This document shows, one piece after another, positions 10,523-19,331 of a stretch of DNA of 64,000 nucleotides. This DNA comes from Amia ocellicauda (Eukaryota; Chordata; Actinopteri; Amiiformes; Amiidae), in the NCBI RefSeq assembly GCF_036373705.1, contig NW_027102662.1, positions 804,109 through 868,108 of the forward strand. Direction: 5' to 3'. The notes beneath the pieces are model-generated. The model saw nothing but the letters and a program-made list of their open reading frames with translations, was not told the DNA's origin and did not search any database. Every line of letters starts with the position of its first letter. The first letter of the stretch is position 1. The position numbers were made by a program, and so were the translations under genes.

Positions 10523-11251
10523 TTAATAATGTACAAACTGTTTCAGGGGTCGAAAATGTAGTTTGACATTAACTTTACCGAAGCGGAAGGGTACGTTGAT
10601 ATTCTGATCCGATTTTACTTCGATCGTGATGTTGTCAAAGTGGGTCTTTGAGACTGGTACGTAGTGTGGTTTGTCATAAGTAATTGTGACCATGTCATTG
10701 CTTTTACCTTTAATAAGTACATTTCTCAAAAGGGGGACATAACTATCCCAGACCCTCTGGTGGGTTATGATATCCGTATACACATAAAGAGTGTAAAAGC
10801 CGCCCCACCACTTCTGAGAACCTGCTCTCTGTGTTAGAATAGAACCCAAATATACGCCCCAGTTGGCCGCTGGTTTGAATGCTAATACCTGGTTTTGACA
10901 CCTTGTACACTCTGTTTTTAATAGGGTTGTAATATAGCTTGATGTTGGGGGTGCCTTCTGAGAACTGTTTATGCATCTCATCTAATATTTTATCCACATT
11001 GTCATAATAACCTCCTTGTATCGTGAATATCCATTGATTTTAACATCATCAAAAATGGCGAAGGTGGCATCCTTATCTTGTAAAACAGCCCAAGTGTAAG
11101 GATACTGTATTTCCGCCAACCCCACTTCCCACGACCCCCTTAGATCTATAGATTTTCCAAATTGTACCGTGTAACTGGATATTTCATTTTTAGGATATAT
11201 ATCGAGAGAGGCATTACTGGGTAGAGTCACGTAGAAGCCTCCTGATTCCAT
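10523..11251 (-). pseudogene. penton-like minor capsid protein, copy 1
   Basis: The N-terminus reads MESGGFYVTLPSN, with SSYTVQF and GSWEVGLAEIQYPYTW typical of Polinton minor capsid (penton) proteins. A 4-nt deletion at about 11037 and the shared frame change near 10815 (within GTGGTGGGGCGG on the minus strand) break it. The downstream frame holds the matching C-terminal half (FYTLYVYTD, VPLLRNV). Confidence 0.85.
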
Positions 11252-11297
11252 CTTGAGAATCGAAAGTAATGCCCCCAACACACCCGCGGGCATGTTG

Positions 11298-12389
11298 TTA
11301 TAAGGATTGAATATCGCAAACCTGTTGTTCCGGGACCCAACTATTGAACTTTTCAGGCCATCCAAGCCATTTCATCAACACATATTTTTTCCGGTTCTGG
11401 GTTTTTTCAGCTAATATCTTTTCAACTCTGTATACACTGTCTTTACCCACAATAATATTTTGTAACTCGGCTTCATAAAACGTTCCTTCTATATCCTCCC
11501 TGTCATAGTCTTTTAACCGGTACACGGGGGGGTCTCTAGCCAACTGTTCGGTAACTGTAAAATATTCGTCAGAAAATGTTTGTTCATAACCTTTGGCAAA
11601 AGTACTCCTTAGCTTTGAAACGCGAACCACATCACCGATGTTGAACTAATAAGTAGTTTTTCCCTTCTTAATAAATGGTCGGTATAATTTTTTATAGACC
11701 TTAAAAGAATTACTTTGATCAACATCTAAAGGCTTCATTTTAATACTGGTGTGATACCCTTGGTTGTAAGCATCGATAAAATCCTGAACTTTATCAAAAT
11801 ACTTGAACGTGTGGACCGCTGTAAAATATCTCCACATTTTGGTCTTTATGGTGCGGTTAAACCTCTCCACTACCGATGCCCTAAGCTCATTACCGGTGGT
11901 GAAATGATGTATTTTGTGTCTCTTCAGTAGATTCTGAAATTCTCTGTTGAGAAACTCTTTTCCTTTATCAGTCTGCAGTTTTTTAGGACATCGACCCTGG
12001 GACAATATATCCTCAAAGGCCCTTGTCACCGCCCGACCTGTTTTATTATGTAGAATGCGAGCCCAGGCATATTTTGATAACACATCGATACACATCAACA
12101 TCAATTTGTGACCATTGTTATGTTTTGATAAATTTGACATATCGACTAGATCCATTTGCCATTGTGAATCTATGTCAGTTGCATATACGCGGTTTCTTTA
12201 AAAGTTAATCCTGAGAGGTTTATGTAAGGTATAGGCGTCTTGTTCCCGTAACCATTCTGAAACAACCACATCATTAACCTTCACTCCGGCCTCAGCGAGT
12301 CCTCTTTGAAAACCCTTCTTACCCGCCAAACCCCCAATCTTGGCTGGGTTGTAGTATAGTTCCTGCATTTGGGGAGCTTGCCGAGTCAT
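11298..12389 (-). pseudogene. chromodomain integrase, copy 1 (two stops)
   Basis: A TAA near 12198 interrupts the N-terminal region, and a TAG near 11645 separates the catalytic core from the C-terminal chromodomain; the second stop is shared with copy 2. Catalytic Asp, Asp and Glu remain readable. Confidence 0.9.
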
Positions 12390-12428
12390 TCTGTCAAATA
12401 ACCACACAGACCCACACTATGCGCAAAG

Positions 12429-12436
12429 TTTTTATA
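12429..12436 (-). promoter_or_regulatory. TATA box upstream of integrase/late block, copy 1
   Basis: TATAAAAA on the minus strand, 40 bp before the integrase ATG. It overlaps the poly(A) signal area of the upstream early genes (GAATAAAAAACC). Confidence 0.6.
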
Positions 12437-12561
12437 CAAGGTTTTTTATTCAACTTCAGGAGAGCAGATACCCCTTTTTAGACATTTGAGAAAAGTATAA
12501 CATACACAACAATTTTTTCTACGGTCCAGACAAAAAGAAATCAGATGATTGGTTACTTGAT

Positions 12562-12954
12562 CTATATCAACAAATATACCTGTTTCTTTATCTTGTAGGC
12601 ACACACCTCAGTTACATATGTAAATAAAACAACAATATGACCTATTTTAAAAGTAAACAGAGGTGTATTAAACATGCTCAGTAAAAGGTCATACAGATGT
12701 TGATGAAATGGCCTAACATCATTCTTGGCCCCCTTGAGCCCTTCATCCCAGTGTTCGTACCCCCCGGTCTTTGTTACAGCAGCCATTCACTTTTCCAGGT
12801 TTGAAAGTTGATCCTCATCGATGGTTAAATCTGTAGAGAAAAGGCTCGCGTTGGCTACTTTTCTGTCAAGCACATGGTGTAATAGCGCTCTCAGGTTAGC
12901 TGCAGAGTGTTGATGACAGAACCAGTTGCAGAAGCAGTCCAGAACATTTCCCAT
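12562..12954 (-). pseudogene. Bcl-2-like candidate, copy 1 (nonsense)
   Basis: A Leu codon became TGA near 12788, leaving only the C-terminal 74 codons open. Otherwise it matches copies 2 and 3. Confidence 0.7.
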
Positions 12955-12966
12955 GTTCAAAGTCCC

Positions 12967-13815
12967 TTAGTTCAGGTCAGAGTCTGAATCAGTGGCGTAG
13001 ATGTCGAATTCTTCGTCGCTACCCCCAGCTTTAACTTCTTTACGGAAGAAATAAGCTTTTAGCTTGCCAGCGGTTTTTCTACTCGGCTCATCCAGGTCAT
13101 TGAGCAGCTGCCCAAGTTTCTCTATTATAAACGGCTCCTTTTTCAGCTCCAGCAAAATCTCATCTATGATTTTCTGGACTTGTCCCACAGTGACATGTAT
13201 GTGGGAGTAAGAGAGCGCCTTGATTAGTGCCGGTTTCAGCCACGGTTTGTTCAGTCTTCTGTAAAACACGTTGAAATAGAACAGGAAATAGTAACGGTCT
13301 GGTTCAAACAAACAACTGTGTCTCAACTGACTGGGGTGATTCACTTCACACCCCCGACAGACTTCTTTCAGAGCTCGGTCGATGAGAGCACTCAGAATAT
13401 ACACCAGGGTGCTTTTAACCACTCTGCTTACTTGGTCACATACCCCGGGCATAAATCCTGCGTCTTCATCACGCCCCCGGGACAGTCCGATGCTCATTGG
13501 GTCGCCTGGTGGTTTGTGGGGTGTTTCTCCATCCATTGGACTGACCCCCTCCTGAGACGCACAGACGGTAGACAGTTCGGCAAAATCGAGGCCCTCCATG
13601 AGCTCCAGAGGCTGGGGATCCCCGAGACTCATTTGGACATCCATCGCACCGCATGTTGTTTCGTCCTGAGGGACCGGGGTCTGAGGTCTTGGAGAGTAAC
13701 CACAGTCAAAGGGTTCCAGAGTGTATACAAAATCTGGGGAATAGAACCAGGGGTGATCCCGGGTTTGAAGAGGCCTGTAGAGCCTGTCGACGTCCGCAGC
13801 TTTCGGGTAAGACAT
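12967..13815 (-). CDS. 282-aa protein with Cys/His cluster, copy 1
   Basis: Starts at the ATG of MSYPKAAD. The N-terminal ~125 residues are Pro- and acid-rich and look disordered. From ~130 to 200 lies a folded-looking domain with CRGCEVNHPSQLRHSC, whose C..C...H.....H.C spacing could bind zinc, followed by an aromatic stretch (YYFLFYFNVFYRR). A helical region and an acidic tail (DSDSD) end it. Family not recognised. Position in the minus-strand early block suggests a host-interaction or regulatory role (inference). Confidence 0.7.
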   Translation of the reverse strand: MSYPKAADVDRLYRPLQTRDHPWFYSPDFVYTLEPFDCGYSPRPQTPVPQDETTCGAMDVQMSLGDPQPLELMEGLDFAELSTVCASQEGVSPMDGETPHKPPGDPMSIGLSRGRDEDAGFMPGVCDQVSRVVKSTLVYILSALIDRALKEVCRGCEVNHPSQLRHSCLFEPDRYYFLFYFNVFYRRLNKPWLKPALIKALSYSHIHVTVGQVQKIIDEILLELKKEPFIIEKLGQLLNDLDEPSRKTAGKLKAYFFRKEVKAGGSDEEFDIYATDSDSDLN

Positions 13816-13893
13816 TCTCTTTAATTTTAAACCATGAATGAATTGTTGCACCTTTTATCCTATCTCTTCACTACGTCACGACACACCGCCCTC

Positions 13894-14592
13894 TTAGAAG
13901 AGAGTAGCCCCTGAGCCGTCAGACCCCCCTCCAAAACCCCACACGTCGTCTGTTTTATCATCGTCGTCGTCATTCAAGGGGGATATATAATCCATAATCC
14001 AGCATATTCTCCTTCTAACCAAATCCAGTTGCGAACATTTGGTCAAGATGTCAAAACCATCATTTATACAGTTTATGACCTCTTTCAAGAACGGCCAGTC
14101 CACGGCGTCAAACATAATTTCCGTAACCTGTTTTTCTGGATCCTCCACACCCCCTTCAATAGGGTTTGTAATCAGGGTACTGCTAAACAAAACCTTACGA
14201 TCTGTAGTTTGAGATAGACTCTTCACCACTCTACCGTAGTTCTGCAAGCTTTCCCATTCACACCTTTCAAAACCCTGAGTCGGAGACTCCATTTCGCATT
14301 CTCTTGGACCCTCTTGCAAGCCTTCTAGAGTCTTATCCACAAGCCCCAGATCTCTCCAGGCCATCACCTTCAACCAGTCCTCATAAGAGTATTCAATTAC
14401 CGTCTCAAAAGGTTCCAACGTACCCTCCTTCTCTCCCAAAGCAAGAAGCTCCACTCCAACATAGCTGGGATCCCTTTTAAAGCGCAGGGCGACCTGCCTT
14501 TGAAAGAGTTTCCAAAGTGTCCTGATGTGCCCTTTAGCAATGCCAAACAGGTCTGTGAAAATGGCATCCTTTCGCGGCACTTCAGACGCCAT
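13894..14592 (-). pseudogene. acidic 236-aa protein gene, copy 1 (5' end replaced by tRNA-repeat DNA)
   Basis: The element part ends at ~14484. The natural start and promoter are deleted, and the frame runs by chance into the tRNA repeat to an ATG at 14592. The C-terminal ~195 residues match copy 3. Confidence 0.8.
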
Positions 14593-14677
14593 CTCACAGT
14601 CTAGCCGACCTGAAATGCCTGAGCCCGTTTTACCAGCCGGCTTCGATAGGAGTTATTCGAAACACCAGGACGGGTTG

Positions 14678-14750
14678 ATTTCCGTAGTGTAGTGGCTATC
14701 ACGTTTGCCTCACACGCGAAAGGTCCCCGGTTCGAAACCGGGTGGAAACA
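14678..14750 (+). tRNA. tRNA-Val(CAC), array A unit 1, slightly degenerate
   Basis: A 73-nt cloverleaf is visible: acceptor ATTTCCG against TGGAAAC, anticodon loop CTCACAC (anticodon CAC), and T arm CCCGG-TTCGAAA-CCGGG. The first base is A instead of G, giving a mismatch, and the anticodon stem has a T-G wobble. No TTTT terminator occurs for about 70 nt downstream. Confidence 0.7.
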
Positions 14751-15325
14751 ACCCACGGTGCACGTGTGCCAGTGCCGTGTTACCCGTCCCCCATCTCTCT
14801 GCCCCAAGGGTGGCTGTCGTTTTCTCTTCCTCGGAGTGGCAAGAAATCCTGACCTTGAGAACAAACGATCGCAGAAGGGTAGCTTTGCGAGGCGCTGGAA
14901 CTGACACTTTTAAAATCGATACATGTTGTTGCTGTTACAATACGACCGTAGCAGGATCGGCGACATTGCTGTTACTCTTATGTAGTTGAAGGCGCAGTAT
15001 AACTCTGATAGTCTGGTGGTGACGGAAGACCACCAGCCGTTTGAAGAAGCCATTCAGCATCACCTTGTTGGGCTAAGTGCAGGCACTGTCTGAGCGCAGG
15101 GCGTCCTGCCTTTGAAAGAGTTTCCAAAGTGTCCTGATGTGCCCTTGAGCAATGCAAAATAGGTCAGTGAAATTAGAGACCTTTATCTCACAGGCTGGCC
15201 CACGGGAAACGCCTGTGCGCGTTTTACCAGCCTGCTTCGATGGGAGCCATTCGAAACGCCAGGACGGGTCGGTTTTACCAGCAGTCTCCAACGGTAACCG
15301 TTCTAAGCAAGAGGTGACGGTGTCA

Positions 15326-15398
15326 GTTTCCGAAGTGTAGCGGTTATCACGTTCGCCTAACGCACGAAAGGTCCCCGGTTTGAAACCGGGTGGAAACA
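15326..15398 (+). tRNA. tRNA-Val(AAC)-like, array A unit 2, degenerate
   Basis: Acceptor GTTTCCG pairs with TGGAAAC (one wobble) and the anticodon loop CTAACGC gives AAC. The B box reads GGTTTGAAACC rather than GGTTCGAAACC, and the anticodon stem has a C-A mismatch. A TTTT terminator starts about 20 nt downstream at 15418. It may be a pseudogene. Confidence 0.6.
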
Positions 15399-15943
15399 GC
15401 CTGCTGTGGGCCGGCCCTTTTCGTCCTGCTTGCCCTCGTGGTTCCCCGGAGGCGGTAGGTGGCTTTTCTTCATTGGAGTGCCCGAAATTGGTGCACTCAG
15501 AGCGTCCGTCAATCGACAGGTTGAAATTGTAAATGCTGGTGTAGGCACTTTTAATTAAAATCTGATGATGATGTTATTGTTGTTGTTCTTGTTGTTCTTG
15601 TTGTCGTCGTGGTCGCCGTCATTATTATTGTTAAAGTAATGCTACCGTAAGGTGTAGAAGGCACAATAGCTCTGTGATTGTCTGATGGTGGCACAAGACA
15701 AGCAGCAGCTGTTTGAACAAGCCATTGAGCATCACCTTGTTGGGGTAATTGTAAGTCTTGTCACAGCTCAGGGCGTTCTTCCTTTGAAAGAGTTTCCAAA
15801 GTGTCCTGATGTGCCCTTGAGCAATGCAAAATAGGTCAGTGAAAATAGAAACCTTTATCTCACAGGCTGGCCCACGGGAAACGCCTGTGTGCGTTTTACC
15901 AGCCGGCTTCGATAGGAGTTATTCGAAACACCAGGACGGGTCG

Positions 15944-16016
15944 TTTTCTGTAGTGTAGTGGCTATCACGTTCGCCTCACACGCGAAAGGTCCCTGGTTCG
16001 AAACCGGGCGGAAACA
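15944..16016 (+). tRNA. tRNA-Val(CAC)-like, array A unit 3, degenerate acceptor
   Basis: Anticodon stem TTCGC/GCGAA and loop CTCACAC are intact, as is the B box GGTTCGAAACC. The 5' acceptor strand reads TTTTCTG against CGGAAAC, so the first pair is mismatched and another is a wobble. Confidence 0.6.
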
Positions 16017-16955
16017 ACCCGTGGTGCACGCGTGCCAGTGCCGTGTTACCCGTCCCCCATCTCTCTGCCCCAAGGGTGGCTGTAGTTTTCTCTTCCTCGG
16101 AGTGGCAAGAAATCCTGACCTTGAGAACAAACGATGTAAGAAGGGTAGCTTTGCGAGGCGCTGGAACTGACACTTTTAAAATCGATACATGTTGTTGCTG
16201 TTACAATACGACCGTAGCAGGATCGGCGACATTGCTGTTACTCTTATGTAGTTGAAGGCGCAAAATAGCTCTGATAGTCTGGTGGTGACGGAAGACCACC
16301 AGCCGTTTGAACAAGCCATTCAGCATCACCTTGTTGGGCTAAGTGCAGGCACTGTCTGATCGCAGGGCGTCCTGCCTTTGAAAGAGTTTCCGAAGTATCC
16401 CGAAATCGGTGCACTCAGAGCGTCCGTCCGTCGACAGGATGAAATTGTAAACGCTGGTGTAGCCACTTTTAATTAAAATCTGATGATGATGATGATGATG
16501 ATGTTGTTGTTCTTGTTGATGTTGTTGTTCTTGTTGTTGTTCTTGTTGTCGTCGTGGTCCCCGTCATTATTATTGTTAAAGTAAAGCAGTAGTTAGATTT
16601 GTTGCTACCGTAAGGTGTAGAAGGCACAATAGCTCTGATAGTCTGGTGGTGAAGGAAGACCACCAGCCGTTTGAACATGCCATTCAGCATCACCTTGTTG
16701 GGCTAAGTGCAGGCACTGTCAGAGCGCAGGGCGTCCTGCCTTTGAAAGAGTTTCCAAAGTGTCCTGATGTGCCCTTGAGCAATGCAAAATAGGTCAGTGA
16801 AAATAGAAACCTTTATCTCACAGGCTGGCCCACGGGAAACGCTTGTGCGCGTTTTACCAGCCTGCTTCGATGGGAGCCATTTGAAACGCCAGGACGGGTC
16901 GGTTTTACCAGCAGTCTCCAACGGTAACCGTTCTAAGCAAGAGGTGACGGTGTCA

Positions 16956-17028
16956 GTTTCCGAAGTGTAGCGGTTATCACGTTCTCCTAACGCGCGAAAG
17001 GTCCCCGGTTTGAAACCGGGCGGAAAGA
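16956..17028 (+). tRNA. tRNA-Val(AAC)-like, array A unit 4, degenerate
   Basis: Anticodon AAC lies in loop CTAACGC, but the stem strand TTCTC has a mismatch with GCGAA. The B box has the TTTGAAA variant. The 3' acceptor ends CGGAAAG, breaking the first pair. Probably a pseudogene. Confidence 0.5.
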
Positions 17029-17588
17029 GCCTGCTGTGGGCCTGCCCTTTTCGTCCTGCTTGCCCTCGTGGTTCCCCGGAGGCGGTAGGTGGCTTTTCTT
17101 CATTGGAGTTTCCGAAATTGGTGGACTCAGAGCGTCCGTCCGTCGACAGGTTGAAATTGTAAACGCTGGTGTAGCCACTTTTAATTAAAATCTGATGATG
17201 ATGTTATTGTTCTTGTTGTTGTTGTTGTTGTTCTTGTTTTTCTTTTTGTTGTCGAGGTCGCCGTCATTATTATTGTTAAAGTAAAGCTACCGTAAGGTGT
17301 AGAAGGCACAATAGCTCTGTGATTGTCTGATGGTGGCACAAGATGAGCAGCAGCTGTTTGAACAAGCCAGTGAGCATCACCTTGTTGGGGTAAGTCTAAG
17401 TCTTGTCATAGCTCAGGGCGTTCTTCCTTTGAAAGAGTTTCCAAAGTGTCCTGATGTGTCCTTGAGCAATGCAAAATAGGTCAGTGAAAATAGAAACCTT
17501 TATCTCACAGGCTGGCCCACGGGAAACGCCTGTGCGCGTTTTACCAGCCGGCTTCGATGGGAGCCATTCGAAACACCAGGGCAGGTCG

Positions 17589-17661
17589 GTTTCCGTAGTG
17601 TAGTGGCTATCACGTTCGCCTCACACGCGACAGGTCCCTGGTTCGAAACCGGGCGGAAACA
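17589..17661 (+). tRNA. tRNA-Val(CAC), array A unit 5, next to copy 2
   Basis: Acceptor GTTTCCG/CGGAAAC, anticodon loop CTCACAC and B box GGTTCGAAACC are intact. A C replaces A just after the anticodon stem. The CTTATG insertion site of copy 2 begins 218 nt after this gene. Confidence 0.7.
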
Positions 17662-17878
17662 ACCCGCGGTGCACGCGTGCTAGTGCTTTATTATCTGTCC
17701 CTGTAACGCGGCCGGCCATCGTTTTCTCTTCCTCGGAGTGTCAAGAAATCCTGACCTTGAGAACAAACGATCACAGAAGGGTAGCTTTGCGAGGCGCTGG
17801 AACTGACAGTTTTAAAATCGATACATGTTGTTGCTGTTACAATACGACCGTAGCAGGATCGGCGACATTGCTGTTACT

Positions 17879-17884
17879 CTTATG
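17879..17884. repeat. target site duplication, left of copy 2 (CTTATG)
   Basis: CTTATG immediately precedes the TIR. The unoccupied repeat unit reads straight through this hexamer, for example at 14977-14982. Confidence 0.93.
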
Positions 17885-18069
17885 AGTAGATAGTAGGGTT
17901 TTATGGGCGCGGCCTATTTTGTTATGACGTATGCCCTAAGCTTATTAATATTCCTACGTCATAATTGGGGGGCGTGATTTTAGGTAGAGTTATTTCCTTA
18001 ATTATTCCTACGTCATATCCGTCAGAAAGTGTACACCCATAAAACCCTGAACAACAAGGCCGCCCATAA
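17885..18069 (+). repeat. left terminal inverted repeat of copy 2
   Basis: It matches the complement of 33870-34054 over 185 bp with only a few differences (for example near 17903 and 18036). It contains three CRE/ATF-like hexamers: TGACGT at 17925, ACGTCA at 17956 and ACGTCA at 18010. Such sites could bind ATF/CREB factors; that function is inference. Confidence 0.95.
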
Positions 18070-18166
18070 CCTGTTGTTCTTGTTGTTCTTGTTGGTCAAC
18101 TGTAGAGTGTGAATGGGTCGGCTCTTCCTGTAGTGTTTGGGGGTCTTTTTAAAATATACATGTAAT

Positions 18167-18185
18167 GGTTTAGTAAATCTAAACC
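18167..18185. other. perfect hairpin GGTTTAG-TAAAT-CTAAACC, copy 2
   Basis: Seven paired bases and a 5-nt loop, about 100 bp inside the left TIR and conserved in copy 4. Function unknown. Confidence 0.5.
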
Positions 18186-18188
18186 GTT

Positions 18189-18425
18189 ATAAGATCAACA
18201 AGTTCTATTGTCTGTAATGGTCCCAGGTCTTAACAATGCCAGTTTTGAATAGTGCGTTTATCATATTCACACTGTCTCTGTGTGTCTCTCTCTCTCTCTC
18301 GCCCAATCATTTTATAAGATCAACAAGTTCTGTTGTCTGTTATGATCCCAGGTCCTAACAATGCCTGTTTTGCATAGGGTACTTATGTTATCCACACTGT
18401 ATCTGGCTCTGTCTCTCCCCTCAAA
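18189..18425 (+). repeat. two-copy ~125-bp direct repeat, copy 2
   Basis: The stretch starting ATAAGATCAACAAGTTCT at 18189 recurs at 18314 with scattered differences, through TGTCTGT..ATG.TCCCAGGTC..AACAATGCC to the CACACTGT.TCTG.. segment. It lies in non-coding DNA. Confidence 0.75.
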
Positions 18426-19258
18426 TTTAATTAAAAATAAAATTAAAAAAGAGGGTGTGTGTGTGGGTGTTTGTGTGTATAGGTTAATTGTTTTAAAAAA
18501 AAAAAAAAAAAAAGCTGTGGTTATATTTTATCTCTCACATAATGTGTTCAGTCGTTTTACTTAAATACATTCTAGGGTCTTAAAGCTCATAAGAGTTAGA
18601 CTTAAGATAAGGATATGCTTTTAAGGTATTTTAGCAGTCTCAATCCCTGATGATAAGGAATCGTTTAAAAAATAAAAACAACTGATCACTCAATGCTAAA
18701 TAGATCACAACACTCAAGGCTAAATCACTCACACCATGGGTGGCGGGGGTGGGCTCAGACAACAGTACGTATGGCATGTGGTATCAAAACATTCAGAATA
18801 CTTTTAACCTATATAATTTATAAGCTTTGTAAAATAAACCCAAATATCTCTTTTGCGGGGATAAACGCTGTTCTGAGTAGTTTGTGACTTGTATAATACA
18901 AAACAAAGCATCGCTATTAAAAAAAAAAAAAAATCACTGTAAAAGCGCTAGTTATTTTAGATCTTTATAGTTATTTTCTTCGCTCAGGTTGTTTTTTAGC
19001 GCTTATAAAGGCCTGAAATATTCTTAGTGGTTTGTTGACTATAGGTCATGATGCTTAAAAATATTTTTTTGAGAGACCTAAAGGTTCTAATAAAAGTTTA
19101 GAGTAGAGAGGAAGAGATCGTCTATATCTTGGTTTCTATTTGAAATTTGATGCAGTGTCATTTTATTGGTTGGTTTTGATATGTTAATTGGTAACAGGGC
19201 GGCACAAAGGCCAGACCAGAACAATGCCTTACAAGCAGATCCGGCATGTGGCCATCAG

Positions 19259-19264
19259 TATAAG
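19259..19264 (+). promoter_or_regulatory. TATA box of spliced left-end gene, copy 2
   Basis: TATAAG lies 73 bp upstream of the ATG at 19332, with inverted CCAAT boxes further upstream. CCAGACC at 19212 and GGTCTGG near 19270 form a short inverted repeat around it. Confidence 0.55.
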
Positions 19265-19331
19265 TATGAAGGTCTGGTCTTCAGCTCGACAGACTCATAC
19301 TGACCTTTCGATTTAAGACTAAAGATCAACA

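Larger units (their letters stand above)
1..14484 (+). mobile_element. Maverick/Polinton (adintovirus-like) element, copy 1, both ends missing
   Basis: It carries the Polinton gene set: family B polymerase, packaging ATPase, adenain-like protease, major and minor capsid proteins and chromodomain integrase. Base 1 matches position 19366 of copy 2, so the left TIR and promoter lie outside the window. On the right, element sequence stops in a 4-bp AGCG shared with the tRNA repeat at 14481-14484. About 425 bp present at the right end of copy 2, including the whole TIR, are absent. It shares private-looking lesions with copy 2 (exon 3 deletion, integrase stop, core-gene frameshifts). Gene content is seen directly; the family name rests on known Polinton proteins. 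Confidence 0.95.
14485..17878. repeat. tRNA-Val repeat array A (host flank)
   Basis: Five tRNA-Val sequences sit in repeated units of about 620-1010 bp. A unit has a shared leader (TTTGAAAGAGTTTCC...), the tRNA and one of two 3' modules. The CAC-type module ends in ...GTTACTCTTATGTAG; the AAC-type module ends in TTTTAATTAAAATCTGATGATG followed by TGA/TTG microsatellite. Unoccupied CTTATG sites are at 14977-14982 and 16243-16248. Short ORFs recur in these units but overlap the tRNAs and differ by frameshifts, so they are not genes. Confidence 0.9.
18070..19258. other. left non-coding region of copy 2
   Basis: About 1.2 kb between the TIR and the first promoter has no convincing gene. It holds TTGTTCT repeats just inside the TIR, a perfect 7-bp hairpin at 18167-18185, a two-copy ~125-bp repeat, TG-rich and poly(A) tracts (near 18460-18515 and 18919), and two inverted CCAAT boxes (ATTGG at 19165 and 19187). 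The short ORFs at 18361 and 18693 have no family features. It may hold replication or enhancer signals (inference). Confidence 0.7.

Noticed and set aside
10743-11365. Longer penton start inside the integrase gene (MDGLKSS...)
   Set aside because: It overlaps the integrase C-terminus on another frame. The MESGGFYV start matches the known family N-terminus.
13318-13824. 168-codon plus-strand ORF opposite the Cys/His gene
   Set aside because: Antisense shadow of a well supported gene, with no promoter or neighbour on that strand.
14485-17878. tRNA-derived SINE family
   Set aside because: The units are head-to-tail in arrays with a common leader before the tRNA, full cloverleaf pairing and no A-tail or target duplications. 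A tandem tRNA gene repeat fits better, although a SINE origin is not fully excluded.
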